Made by a program: the position numbers and the translations under genes. This document shows positions 9,619 to 17,783 of a stretch of DNA of 64,000 nucleotides, piece by piece (the first letter of the stretch is position 1; every line of letters begins with the position of its first letter). The notes below the pieces were generated by a model. The model did not search any database. It saw only the letters and a program-made list of their open reading frames with translations, and was not told where the DNA came from. This stretch comes from DASSFG01 sp035547915 (GTDB lineage: Bacteria > Planctomycetota > Planctomycetia > Pirellulales > JAICIG01), in the NCBI GenBank assembly GCA_035547915.1, contig DASZTS010000139.1:90236-154235 (forward strand), in the 5' to 3' direction.

Positions 9619-10422
9619 CTAAGAATCGCGCATGACGCGATCGACCAGCTCTCGGTCGAAGTAGTTCACTTCCATGCCGGCATCGACGACGATCCGCTGC
9701 GCATTGATGCCGCTCGAACGAGGACTGAGTAAGAACGCCGCCACATTCGCCACTTCTTCGGTCTTGACGGCCTCGCGACGCAGTGTGACTTGCTCGGCGT
9801 AGAGATAGGCGTCGACGTAGCCGGGTATGCCTGCCGATGCCGATGTCTTGAGCAGCCCCGGTGCCACCGCATTGAATCGCACACGCGAAAAGCGGCTAAA
9901 CGATTTGGCGAGAAACACGAGCGACGAATCGAGGGCTGCTTTGACCGGCGCCATGAAGCCGTAGTTCTCACTGGCCATGCGGGTCGTGGAGATCGAGATG
10001 GTGACCACCGAGGCGTCGGCTGCAAGCAGGTCCTGAAAGGCCCGAGCGATAGCGATCAACGAATAGCACGATACGTCGACGGAGCGCAAAAAGGCCTGTT
10101 TCGACGTTTCGTGGAACGGGCGCGGTGAATCGCCGTAATCGGCGAAGGCGATCGAATGCAACAGACCGTCGAAAGACGTGTGGCGGCGGCCCAGTTCCTC
10201 GCGCAGTTGGGCGATCTGTTCCTCGTGTTCGACGTCGCAGACGTGGATCTCTGCTCCGGCCAACAGCTTGGCCAGCGATTCGCGTCGTTCAGGCGAGCGC
10301 ACCACGTAGACCACCGTAGCGCCCGCCTCGGCCAGCACGCGACCCACGTGATAGGCAACGCTCTTGCGGTTAGCGACTCCGAAGACTAGTAGCGTCTTGC
10401 CCGAAAGGCCCAGAAAATCCAT
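9619..10422 (-). CDS. fabI: FabI, enoyl-ACP reductase
   Basis: A 267-residue short-chain dehydrogenase of the FabI/InhA type. The atypical dinucleotide motif GVANRKSVAY (residues 15-24) replaces the classical TGxxxGxG. The catalytic pair is Tyr154 and Lys161 (Y-x6-K, in SENYGFMAPVKAAL), the spacing of FabI rather than the Y-x3-K of ordinary SDRs. It catalyses the last reduction in each round of type II fatty-acid synthesis in the cytoplasm. The gene is convergent with the DUF1501 gene and is not next to other fab genes. FabI is the target of triclosan-type inhibitors. Confidence 0.92.
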   Translation of the reverse strand: MDFLGLSGKTLLVFGVANRKSVAYHVGRVLAEAGATVVYVVRSPERRESLAKLLAGAEIHVCDVEHEEQIAQLREELGRRHTSFDGLLHSIAFADYGDSPRPFHETSKQAFLRSVDVSCYSLIAIARAFQDLLAADASVVTISISTTRMASENYGFMAPVKAALDSSLVFLAKSFSRFSRVRFNAVAPGLLKTSASAGIPGYVDAYLYAEQVTLRREAVKTEEVANVAAFLLSPRSSGINAQRIVVDAGMEVNYFDRELVDRVMRDS

Positions 10423-10473
10423 GCTTGAGTCTTACCATAAGTCATAGAGAAGTTCACGCCCGACCGGTGGATC

Positions 10474-10887
10474 ATGCTCTCCGTCGAAATGCATGTCCAG
10501 ATTCACGCCCAGCCCGTCGCCGGGGATGACCGTCGGCCCGCATTATTTGCACGCACTTTCGAGGAGGTATCTGCTCGATTGGCCGCCTTGCCCCGTATGT
10601 TTGTCGAACCCGACGGCGCATTCGTGTGGGTGGCCGCAGATGGCCCCACCTGGCAGCTCGACGGCGTACTTTACGACGGCGCCGGACGGCTCTGGTATGT
10701 CGAACTCAAGGGCCGCTCTCCGCAGAAAGAGTTCGAAGAATTCCTGTCCGCCCTCGGTTGGCCGCAGACGCCGGTTGTTTTTCAACTCGTGCGTGAGGCT
10801 TTGCTACTCGACGAGCCAGAGTTCCGCCGTCATGCGGGCTGGGCGGAATCCAGCATTGTCGAGGAGCCGCGCCGCGATCGGAACTAG
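10474..10887 (+). CDS. Conserved-looking protein of unknown function (137 aa)
   Basis: A 137-residue protein with no signal peptide or membrane segment. The central part reads like a compact alpha/beta fold (FVWVAADGPTWQLDGVLYDGAGRLWYVELKG), then an amphipathic helix and a hydrophobic C-terminal stretch. I do not recognise a family. It starts 51 bp from the divergent fabI start, so the two may share a control region. It ends before a strong hairpin at 10974-11001, as expected for a single-gene transcript. Confidence 0.6.
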   Translation: MLSVEMHVQIHAQPVAGDDRRPALFARTFEEVSARLAALPRMFVEPDGAFVWVAADGPTWQLDGVLYDGAGRLWYVELKGRSPQKEFEEFLSALGWPQTPVVFQLVREALLLDEPEFRRHAGWAESSIVEEPRRDRN

Positions 10888-10953
10888 CTGCGTCATAACC
10901 AGCCGTTAGAATACGCACGCCGGCAACCGGTTAAGAGTGGCCGACGAAACCCG

Positions 10954-11023
10954 GAAGCCGGAGCGGCATGGGCAAAAATCGGCGGTGAAACGCCGATTTT
11001 TCGCGAGCCCGGTTTTGTCGGTT
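10954..11023. repeat. Terminator-like repeat, copy 1 (with inner hairpin)
   Basis: GAAGCCGGAGCG (10954-10965) and CCGGTTTTGTCGGTT (11009-11023) flank an inner hairpin. The same two blocks occur at 29355-29366 and 29371-29385 with only CGAT between them. Here 43 bp separate them, including the perfect hairpin at 10974-11001. Confidence 0.6.
10974..11001 (+). terminator. Perfect hairpin terminator after the 137-aa gene
   Basis: An 11-bp perfect stem (AAAAATCGGCG / CGCCGATTTTT) with a GTGAAA loop. The A-run on one side and T-run on the other mean it could act in both directions. It lies 86 bp after the upstream gene and 60 bp before the ABC ATPase start. Confidence 0.8.
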
Positions 11024-11061
11024 GCTCTAAACAAAACACATTGTGACCCTGCACGTTACGG

Positions 11062-11850
11062 ATGGATGCGCCGACGAGCAACGAAACGAAATCTGCAATC
11101 GTCTCCCTCGGCGACGTGGGGATGACCTACCGTGCCGGTGTGGCAGCACTCGACGGAATCACTTTTGAGGCCAAGGAAGGTGAGTTCGTCTCGCTCGTGG
11201 GGCCTTCGGGCTGCGGCAAATCGACACTGCTGCGCATCGTGGCGGGACTGGTCGAGCCGAGTCGCGGCCAGGTGCTCGTGGCCGGCGAATCGCCTCGTCA
11301 GGCGCGGCGACGACTGCGGCTCTCTTTCGTATTCCAAGACTCGACCTTGCTCCCCTGGCGCAGCGCCGAACGAAACGTGGCGCTTCCGCTGGAGATCGCG
11401 GGGCGGGCCCGGTCGACACGCCGCGAGCGGGCACGTGCGACCCTGGGCATGGTCGGGCTACACGAATTCGTGTATCGCCGGCCGCGCGAACTGTCGGGCG
11501 GCATGCGCATGCGCGTCTCGCTGGCGCGGGCCTTGGTTACCGATCCGCGGATCATCCTGCTCGACGAGCCATTCGGCGCGCTCGACGATGTGACGCGACA
11601 GATGCTCAACGAAGAACTGCTCGCCCTCTGGCAACAGCGCGGCTGGACGGCCCTCTTCGTAACACACAACATCGCCGAGGCCGCATTTCTCAGCACGCGC
11701 ATCATCGTGCTCAGCAGCCGCCCCGGCAGAATGGTGACCGATCTGCCCGTTCCATTTTCCGCCAAGAGGCCGCCCGAGCTGAGGGCCGAACCCGAGTTCG
11801 CCCGATTCGTCGGCCACGTCAGCGGTCTGTTGAGAAAGGGGCGCTCGTGA
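11062..11850 (+). CDS. ABC importer ATP-binding subunit (nitrate/sulfonate/taurine type)
   Basis: A 262-residue ABC ATPase. Walker A is GPSGCGKST (residues 48-56), the signature LSGGMRMRVSLARAL starts near residue 144, Walker B IILLDEPFGALDD is near 164, and the switch His is in FVTHNIAEAA. The closest class is the SsuB/TauB/NrtD group, judged from the permease that follows. It energises uptake of a small anion or organic compound; the substrate cannot be told. It overlaps the permease by 4 bp (GTGA). No periplasmic binding protein is nearby, which is odd for this class. Confidence 0.88.
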   Translation: MDAPTSNETKSAIVSLGDVGMTYRAGVAALDGITFEAKEGEFVSLVGPSGCGKSTLLRIVAGLVEPSRGQVLVAGESPRQARRRLRLSFVFQDSTLLPWRSAERNVALPLEIAGRARSTRRERARATLGMVGLHEFVYRRPRELSGGMRMRVSLARALVTDPRIILLDEPFGALDDVTRQMLNEELLALWQQRGWTALFVTHNIAEAAFLSTRIIVLSSRPGRMVTDLPVPFSAKRPPELRAEPEFARFVGHVSGLLRKGRS

Positions 11851-12626
11851 AGCGCGCGGTTCGCTGGCTGATCGAGTTCGCAGCGCCTCCCGTGGTGCTG
11901 TTCGTTATCGTGGTAGCCGCCTGGCACGTGGCCGTAGTCACCTTCGGCATCAAGCGGTACATCGTGCCGCTCCCCTGGGACGTTTTGAAGGCGGGCTGGC
12001 AGCGTCGCGACTCACTCCTTTCCGCGGCGGCGATGACCGGTGAAGCCGCGGCCGCCGGTTTCGCCCTCAGCCTGGTCGCCGGTTTCTTGGTCGCCTGCGT
12101 CTTCTCGCAGTCGCGGGTGATCGAACGGAGCATCTACCCATACGCCATTTTCTTGCAGACCGTTCCCATCGTGGCCATCGCCCCCTTGATCGTCTTTTGG
12201 TTCGGCTTCGGCTTCAAAAGCGTGGTCGTCGTCGCGTTCATCATCAGCATCTTTCCCATCATCACCAACGCCACGGCCGGATTGACGACCCTCGACGCCA
12301 ATCTATTGGAATTGTTCGAACTGGCCGGGGCGAACCGTTGGCAATTACTCATCAAGCTCCGTCTGCCCGGCAGCGTGCCCCACTTGGTGACCGGTGCCCG
12401 AGTCTCGGCCGGTCTGTCGGTCGTAGGCGCCATCGTCGGCGAGATCTTTGCGGGAGCAGGGGCCGATCGCCCGGGCTTGGGTTATCTGATACAGCAACTG
12501 AGTGCCCAATTGCGAACCGACGCGTTGTTCGCGGCGATCCTCATGTCGGCCGCGTTGGGAATGCTAATTTTCGGTCTCGTCAACATGATTGGCCGGCTCG
12601 TGATGAAAGTATGGAGCGGCGCTTAG
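11847..12626 (+). CDS. ABC importer permease (SsuC/TauC-like)
   Basis: A 259-residue membrane protein with about six membrane segments. The permease-ATPase coupling loop is at about residues 150-175 (LFELAGANRWQLLIKLRLPGSVPHLVTGAR), the EAA-type motif of binding-protein-dependent permeases. The GTG start overlaps the stop of the ATPase gene, so the two are translationally coupled. The pair would form an inner-membrane importer, but the binding protein must be encoded elsewhere. Confidence 0.88.
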   Translation: MKRAVRWLIEFAAPPVVLFVIVVAAWHVAVVTFGIKRYIVPLPWDVLKAGWQRRDSLLSAAAMTGEAAAAGFALSLVAGFLVACVFSQSRVIERSIYPYAIFLQTVPIVAIAPLIVFWFGFGFKSVVVVAFIISIFPIITNATAGLTTLDANLLELFELAGANRWQLLIKLRLPGSVPHLVTGARVSAGLSVVGAIVGEIFAGAGADRPGLGYLIQQLSAQLRTDALFAAILMSAALGMLIFGLVNMIGRLVMKVWSGA

Positions 12627-12649
12627 GAGAGCGGCACGCTCGATCGGGA

Positions 12650-14329
12650 TCATTTGCCAGACGGACCGAGGCTGAAAGGCCGAGAAATGTCTGTCTTCTC
12701 CCAGACCACCGCCTTTTCGGTGCGACCGCCACGACTCAAGTTAAGATTCCATTCGATCGGGTCGTAACCACGCCTGCGCAACACGACCCGGTGCTTGCCG
12801 GGAGCGATCGAAACGGCAAACGGGTCTTGTCGGGGAAAGGGCTCGGGTTCGCCATCGATGAGAAGTTGGCTGCCGCGGCGTTCATCGAGCGGCCAGGTGA
12901 GGACGAGCGTGGCGGGCCGTAGCATCCAATACATCAGGCCCACGACGGGTACGGCCAGGGCGGCGCCAACCGCTATGCCGACGACCCAATTGCGCCGATC
13001 GTAAGTGGGCCGCCCGCGCCGGACCGCCTCACGTTGCTGTGTTGGCTTTGCCGATGTCCTTTTTTCGCTCCGCGCCGTGTCGAGCGGTAACACCGCGGAC
13101 AGCGGCTGCACCGCGGAGGGCTGCGATACGGTCGCGGTCGAGTTCGCGCGAGGATCGCTCACCGTGTCGTTCTCCGCGGCCATGCGGCTAAAGAAGTCTC
13201 GCAGCGCGTCCGCCTCTGCGGGTTCGCCGTCATCGTCCTCCTCGTCGGCCTCCTGGATGAGTCCGGCGGCGACTTTCTCGCCTTGAAACGTGAAAGGAAA
13301 GAGCGCCTCGGCGAGTTCGGCGGGGGTTTGGTAGCGGTCGTCGGGTTCGCGTGCCAGCATGCGGGCCACAATGTTGTCGACTTCCTCGTACACGTCATCG
13401 CGCCGACTCGAAACCCGCGGAGCATCGCCCAACAAACGGCTCATCAGTCGCTGCCGCACATCGCCGCCGTCGAACGGCACCTCGTCCGTCAAGATCTTGA
13501 AGAACGTGGCGCCGAGGCTGTAGATGTCGGAGCGGATGTCGGCATTGGCGGCGTGCGTGGCCTGCTCCGGCGAGATGTAGTCGGGCGTGCCCATCAGTTT
13601 GCCCTTGCCGGCCAATTCGGCGTCTTCGGCCGGTTCTTCGTTCATCAGCCGCGCCAGGCCCATGTCGAGCAATTTGATCTTGGGAGGGGTGGTCGGGTCG
13701 GCGCCTTCGACCAGGATGTTCTCCGGTTTGATGTCGCGGTGGACGAGCCCGCGCTGATGGGCATGGTCGAGTGCCAACGCGGCCTGGCGGATGCAATCGC
13801 AGGCCCAATCGACCGGCAGTGGCCCGAACTCTTTGAGCCAACTTCGCAGGTCGCGCCCCTGGCCGAATTCCATCACCAGGAAGTGCATATCACCCACGCT
13901 GTCGGCGTCGTAGGCGGTGATGATGTTCGGATGATTCAGCGAACAGATCAGACGCACCTCGGTGCGAAATCGGGCGACCGCAGGCGCGTTGGCCAACAGA
14001 GACTTGTTCACCAGCTTCAATGCCACGACGCGGTCGGTCATGGCATGGTGCGCCTTGAAAACCGTTCCCATGCCGCCCGTGCCGAGGCGGTCCAATAGCT
14101 TGTATTTGCCGACGAAGAAGGCATGCCGGCCGGTGAGCATCTGCCGGGCCTGCCAGAGCGTGATCAGTCCGCGTTCGATCAAAGTGTCGGCCAGGCGGTT
14201 GGCCGAGAGAGAACGGTTTGCCCGAATCTCATCGTGCAGATCGGCCAGTTCTTCCGCCGTCAAGAGCCCGCTGCTTTGCAATTGCTCGTAGAAATCTGTG
14301 GCGGTGCTTACGCTCACGGGCGGCTCCAA
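12650..14329 (-). CDS. Membrane-anchored Ser/Thr protein kinase with PEGA-like tail
   Basis: A 559-residue Hanks-type kinase. Glycine loop GTGGMG at about 83-88, catalytic Lys105, HRD at 197-199 (HRDIKPENILV) and DMG in place of DFG at 222-224. A 70-residue helical segment precedes the kinase. A membrane segment at about 447-470 separates the cytoplasmic kinase from an outer part with a PEGA-like domain (LLIDGEPEPF ... APGKHRVVLRRRGYDPIEW). Such kinases are numerous in planctomycetes; substrate and signal are unknown. It is convergent with the ABC permease and divergent from the RNA methyltransferase. Confidence 0.9.
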   Translation of the reverse strand: MEPPVSVSTATDFYEQLQSSGLLTAEELADLHDEIRANRSLSANRLADTLIERGLITLWQARQMLTGRHAFFVGKYKLLDRLGTGGMGTVFKAHHAMTDRVVALKLVNKSLLANAPAVARFRTEVRLICSLNHPNIITAYDADSVGDMHFLVMEFGQGRDLRSWLKEFGPLPVDWACDCIRQAALALDHAHQRGLVHRDIKPENILVEGADPTTPPKIKLLDMGLARLMNEEPAEDAELAGKGKLMGTPDYISPEQATHAANADIRSDIYSLGATFFKILTDEVPFDGGDVRQRLMSRLLGDAPRVSSRRDDVYEEVDNIVARMLAREPDDRYQTPAELAEALFPFTFQGEKVAAGLIQEADEEDDDGEPAEADALRDFFSRMAAENDTVSDPRANSTATVSQPSAVQPLSAVLPLDTARSEKRTSAKPTQQREAVRRGRPTYDRRNWVVGIAVGAALAVPVVGLMYWMLRPATLVLTWPLDERRGSQLLIDGEPEPFPRQDPFAVSIAPGKHRVVLRRRGYDPIEWNLNLSRGGRTEKAVVWEKTDISRPFSLGPSGK

Positions 14330-14395
14330 GCCGTTGGATCAACGGTGGCGGATGTCGATTACAATATAACTCGACCTCATCCCGATTTTCCATCT

Positions 14396-14911
14396 ATGAC
14401 CGGGTTCGTTCACCAACGGCACAAGCCGCCGGCGCCGCTCGACCGTCCGCGCGAGCTGCTGGTGGCCTGCGCGCCCTTGCGCAGCAACGTCAACCTGTCG
14501 CGCATTGTGAGGACGGCGGGTTGTTGCGGGGTCGAAACGGTGATCTGCTGCGGTCATGCGAAAATCATTGATAAGATCGCACGCGACAGCGTCGACGACG
14601 AAAACCCGGCTTCGGTGGCCGTGCGGGTGCATCGCACGCTGCCGCCGCCCCTGCGAGAGTTGAAACAAGCGGGGTATCGGCTCGTCGGACTCGAACAGAC
14701 GAGCGGCTCGCAGTCACTCCACGAATACCGCTTCGACCGCCGTAGCGCGCTCGTGGTGGGCAACGAGCGGCTGGGGCTGGACGAAGAGGTTTTGCGGCTG
14801 GTCGAAGATGTCGTCGAGATACCCGTTTATGGCCGGCCGCACGCCTACAACGTGGCTACGGCGACGGCTATGGCCCTATACGAATACTGCCGGCAGTTTC
14901 CGCGGGGCTGA
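14396..14911 (+). CDS. SpoU/TrmH-family RNA methyltransferase
   Basis: A protein of about 171 residues with the three SPOUT motifs: motif 1 in SNVNLSRIVRTAGCCG, motif 2 in ALVVGNERLGLDEEVL, and motif 3 in VEIPVYGRPHAYNVATATAMALYEY. The family uses S-adenosylmethionine to 2'-O-methylate ribose in tRNA or rRNA; the exact site is not evident. The frame stays open upstream, but the ATG at 14396 gives the start expected for the family, and upstream codons overlap the kinase gene on the other strand. Length is typical of a minimal TrmH-like enzyme. Confidence 0.85.
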   Translation: MTGFVHQRHKPPAPLDRPRELLVACAPLRSNVNLSRIVRTAGCCGVETVICCGHAKIIDKIARDSVDDENPASVAVRVHRTLPPPLRELKQAGYRLVGLEQTSGSQSLHEYRFDRRSALVVGNERLGLDEEVLRLVEDVVEIPVYGRPHAYNVATATAMALYEYCRQFPRG

Positions 14912-14970
14912 CTCGTCCTATCCGCCGACGCAAAGGCGATTTACGGCCGGCGGCCGAAAGTCGCTCGCCA

Positions 14971-14998
14971 TTGACACACGGGGGGGCACTGATAGAAT
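14971..14998 (+). promoter_or_regulatory. Sigma-70-like promoter upstream of mcsA
   Basis: TTGACA (14971-14976) and TAGAAT (14993-14998) with a 16-bp spacer, about 90 bp before the mcsA ATG. The intergenic region has no other gene, so this is the likely promoter of the mcsA-mcsB pair. Pattern evidence only. Confidence 0.5.
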
Positions 14999-15088
14999 TC
15001 CCGCAGAAATCGTCTTGCCTTGTAGCTTCTCTTGCTTCGCGGGTTTCCGATCGGCCTTGAGCCGGATGCCTGTCGTGCGGTTTGAAAC

Positions 15089-15586
15089 ATGAAGTGCCAG
15101 CGGTGCGATAAATCGGCCACGTTCCACATCACCGAGCTGACGGGCGGCAAGCCACAAGAATTGCACCTCTGTGAGGAACACGCCCGCCAATATTTGACCG
15201 AGTCGGACGCCGAACAGCCGGGCGGAAACCTGGCCGGCGCCCTCGCTCAGCAACTCGTGGGCGGCACGGCCGAGGAGTTGGCCCGGCTCGACCAGCAGGC
15301 TTGCCCGATCTGTGGCATCACGTTCTTCGAATTTCGGAACCAAGGACGGCTGGGATGCCCGCACGACTACGTCTGTTTTCAAAAGGAACTGGATCCGCTG
15401 ATTCTCAACATCCACGGCGAGAGCGCGCACGCCGGTAAGCGTCCGCAGAGGTCGCACGGCAGCACCGACCGCCAGACTCAGCTCATTCGGCTGAGACGCG
15501 AGATGAAAGAAGCCATCGAGGGGGAGGACTATGAGAAGGCCTCTCGCCTGCGAGATGAGATACGGCAAATCGAAAGGTCGGCCTGA
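15089..15586 (+). CDS. mcsA: McsA-like zinc-binding activator with UVR motif
   Basis: A 165-residue protein with two Cys-pair clusters (KCQRCDK at the start with LCEEH; ACPICGITFFEF with LGCPHDY), fitting zinc-binding knuckles. The C-terminal UVR motif is LRREMKEAIEGEDYEKASRLRDEIRQIE, the UvrB-UvrC interaction type. This is the layout of McsA, which activates the arginine kinase McsB. It ends 5 bp before the mcsB start. In Bacillus the pair works with CtsR and ClpC; neither is in this window. Confidence 0.87.
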   Translation: MKCQRCDKSATFHITELTGGKPQELHLCEEHARQYLTESDAEQPGGNLAGALAQQLVGGTAEELARLDQQACPICGITFFEFRNQGRLGCPHDYVCFQKELDPLILNIHGESAHAGKRPQRSHGSTDRQTQLIRLRREMKEAIEGEDYEKASRLRDEIRQIERSA

Positions 15587-15591
15587 CAGTC

Positions 15592-16662
15592 GTGGAACTA
15601 GACGAGCTAGCACGCACCAGCGGTGAATGGCTGCGGGGATCGGGCCCGGAGTCGGACATCGTCATCAGCAGCCGTATCCGGCTTGCCCGCAATCTGGCCG
15701 AATTCCCCTTCATCAGCCGGGCCACGCCAGGCGACCGTACGGAGATCGAACGCACCCTGCGCGAACGCGTCATGCGCGCCCCGGGCGCTGCCGAGTTGGT
15801 CTACTTCGACGTCAATAAGCTGGAGGGGATCGATCGGCAGTTCCTCGTCGAACGCCAGTTGATCAGCCGCGAGCACGCCGAAGCCGAGGGCGCGCGTGGG
15901 GTGGCGATCGACCCACAGGAACGTGTAAGCCTGATGATCAACGAGGAGGATCATCTGCGGATTCAGGTGATGCAGAGCGGGCTGAGCCTGTTCGCCGCCT
16001 GGGAGCAGATCAACGCGATCGACGATTTGGTCGAGGGGCAGGTGACCTATGCCTTCAACGAACGGTTGGGTTACCTGACGGCCTGCCCCACGAACGTCGG
16101 CACCGGCATGCGGGTGAGCGTCATGCTGCACCTACCGGCACTGGTCATCACGCGCCAGATCGAGAAGCTCTTTCGTTCGTTGCAGAAGATCAGCCTGGCG
16201 GTCCGCGGCCTGTACGGCGAAGGTTCGCAGGCGATGGGCGATTTCTATCAAATCAGCAACCAGATCACGTTGGGGCGTTCCGAGCCCGACTTGGTGAAGC
16301 AAGTGGGCGACGTGGTGCCGACGATCATCGACTACGAGCGCAAAGCCCGTGATTTCCTGATTCATGAGAGCCACGAGACCCTGCACGATCGCGTGAGCCG
16401 GGCCTACGGTATCTTGCGCACGGCCCAGACCATCAGCTCGGAAGAGACGATGCATCTGCTGTCGAGCGTGCGGATGGGCGTAAACCTGGGCTTGATCGCC
16501 GATCTGGAGATTCCCACGCTCAACAAGCTCTTTATCTATACGCAGCCCGCCCATTTGCAGAAGCTGACCGGCAGCGAGCTCGATACGGCCGACCGCAACA
16601 TCGAGCGCGCCCGCTACCTCCGTCGCCATCTGAACAAAGACGACGGTTCGATCCGCAATTGA
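15592..16662 (+). CDS. mcsB: McsB, protein-arginine kinase
   Basis: A 356-residue ATP:guanido phosphotransferase. The N-terminal VISSRIRLARNLAEFPF carries conserved arginines that bind ATP. The catalytic Cys is Cys165 in TACPTNVGTGMRVSVMLHLP, and the second half holds GEGSQAMGDFYQISNQ. McsB phosphorylates arginines on proteins, marking them for Clp proteolysis in Firmicutes. Length fits McsB (about 350-365) rather than eukaryotic creatine/arginine kinases. The start is GTG with a GAAAGG stretch about 15 bp upstream. Whether it targets proteins for ClpXP or ClpCP in this organism is unknown. Confidence 0.92.
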   Translation: MELDELARTSGEWLRGSGPESDIVISSRIRLARNLAEFPFISRATPGDRTEIERTLRERVMRAPGAAELVYFDVNKLEGIDRQFLVERQLISREHAEAEGARGVAIDPQERVSLMINEEDHLRIQVMQSGLSLFAAWEQINAIDDLVEGQVTYAFNERLGYLTACPTNVGTGMRVSVMLHLPALVITRQIEKLFRSLQKISLAVRGLYGEGSQAMGDFYQISNQITLGRSEPDLVKQVGDVVPTIIDYERKARDFLIHESHETLHDRVSRAYGILRTAQTISSEETMHLLSSVRMGVNLGLIADLEIPTLNKLFIYTQPAHLQKLTGSELDTADRNIERARYLRRHLNKDDGSIRN

Positions 16663-16697
16663 GCGTCAACGATTGATGATGCCGCTCGTCGCGATCG

Positions 16698-17585
16698 TTA
16701 GAGCAATCCGTACGTCGTGAGCGTCTTGGCGAGCTTTTGCTCTTCGGTGGGCGTGAGGGGCGTCATCGGCAACCGCAACTCGCCCGTATCGCGGCCGAGC
16801 ATTTTCATGGCGGCTTTGACCGGAATGGGGTTGGTCGCCAGACCGAGCATATCGCGACAGAGCGGAAAGAGCTTGTGGTGCCAACGCTTGGACTCGGCCA
16901 AGTTGCCGGCCTCGAACGCCTTCAAGAGAGCGAGCATGTCTTTGGGCACAATGTTGCCGACGACCGAGATGACTCCCCGGCCGCCGATCGACAGTAGCGG
17001 CAGCGTCAGGCTGTCGTCGCCGCTGAGCACGGTCAGGTCGGTCAGCGCGAGAATCTGCGACGCCTGATCCATCGAACCTGTCGCTTCCTTGACCAGCGCA
17101 ATGCTGGGTAACTCCGCCATGCGGGCGATCGTTTCCGGTTCGATATTCTTGCCCGTCCTGCCCGGGATGTTGTAGACGCAGATCGGGATGCCTACCGCCT
17201 CGGCCAGCGCCTTGAAGTGTTGATAGAAGCCTTCCTGCGTCGGTTTGTTGTAGTAGGGCGCCACGACCAGCGCCGCATCGGCCCCCGCCTTTTCGGCCCA
17301 GCGAGTCAGCCGCAACGCCTCACGCGTGCTGTTCGATCCCGTGCCGGGCATGACCTTGATGCGTTCGGCCGCGTACTCGACCACCGCCCCGATCACCCGC
17401 TCGTGCTCGTCGTGCGAGAGCGTGGGTGATTCACCGGTGGTACCGACGGGGCAGAGGCAGTTCGTCCCGGCCGCAATCTGGAATTCGACTTGGGCCCGCA
17501 GCGTGTCGTAATCGACCTCCCCGTTGCGAAAGGGGGTGGTTATTGCGACAGACAGTCCGGCAAACGCTTCGCCTTTGGTAGGCAT
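16698..17585 (-). CDS. dapA: DapA, 4-hydroxy-tetrahydrodipicolinate synthase
   Basis: A 295-residue TIM-barrel class I aldolase. The family motif GTTGES is at 48-53, the proton-relay Tyr138 lies in CVYNIPGRTG, and the Schiff-base Lys166 lies in ALVKEATGS. It condenses pyruvate with aspartate semialdehyde in the lysine/diaminopimelate route, in the cytoplasm. The frame remains open for 90 codons upstream, but the ATG at 17585 starts exactly where the family does. It is convergent with mcsB and stands alone. N-acetylneuraminate lyase-like relatives share the fold, but the motif set fits DapA best. Confidence 0.92.
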   Translation of the reverse strand: MPTKGEAFAGLSVAITTPFRNGEVDYDTLRAQVEFQIAAGTNCLCPVGTTGESPTLSHDEHERVIGAVVEYAAERIKVMPGTGSNSTREALRLTRWAEKAGADAALVVAPYYNKPTQEGFYQHFKALAEAVGIPICVYNIPGRTGKNIEPETIARMAELPSIALVKEATGSMDQASQILALTDLTVLSGDDSLTLPLLSIGGRGVISVVGNIVPKDMLALLKAFEAGNLAESKRWHHKLFPLCRDMLGLATNPIPVKAAMKMLGRDTGELRLPMTPLTPTEEQKLAKTLTTYGLL

Positions 17586-17783
17586 GATCGTGGTCCAACT
17601 CGGGCAGAAAGGGGCAAAAACCGCAATATCGCATGATAGAAAACGGCCCTGCCTTAGGGAAGGACATGCCTTCCGGCGGGTTTTCCTCTTCATTTCACGG
17701 TCCACCACCCAGGTAGGGTCTCGCGGACAAGCCACTCGACCGCGGCCGTAAGATTCATCGACATGACCATACGGAGCAATCAC

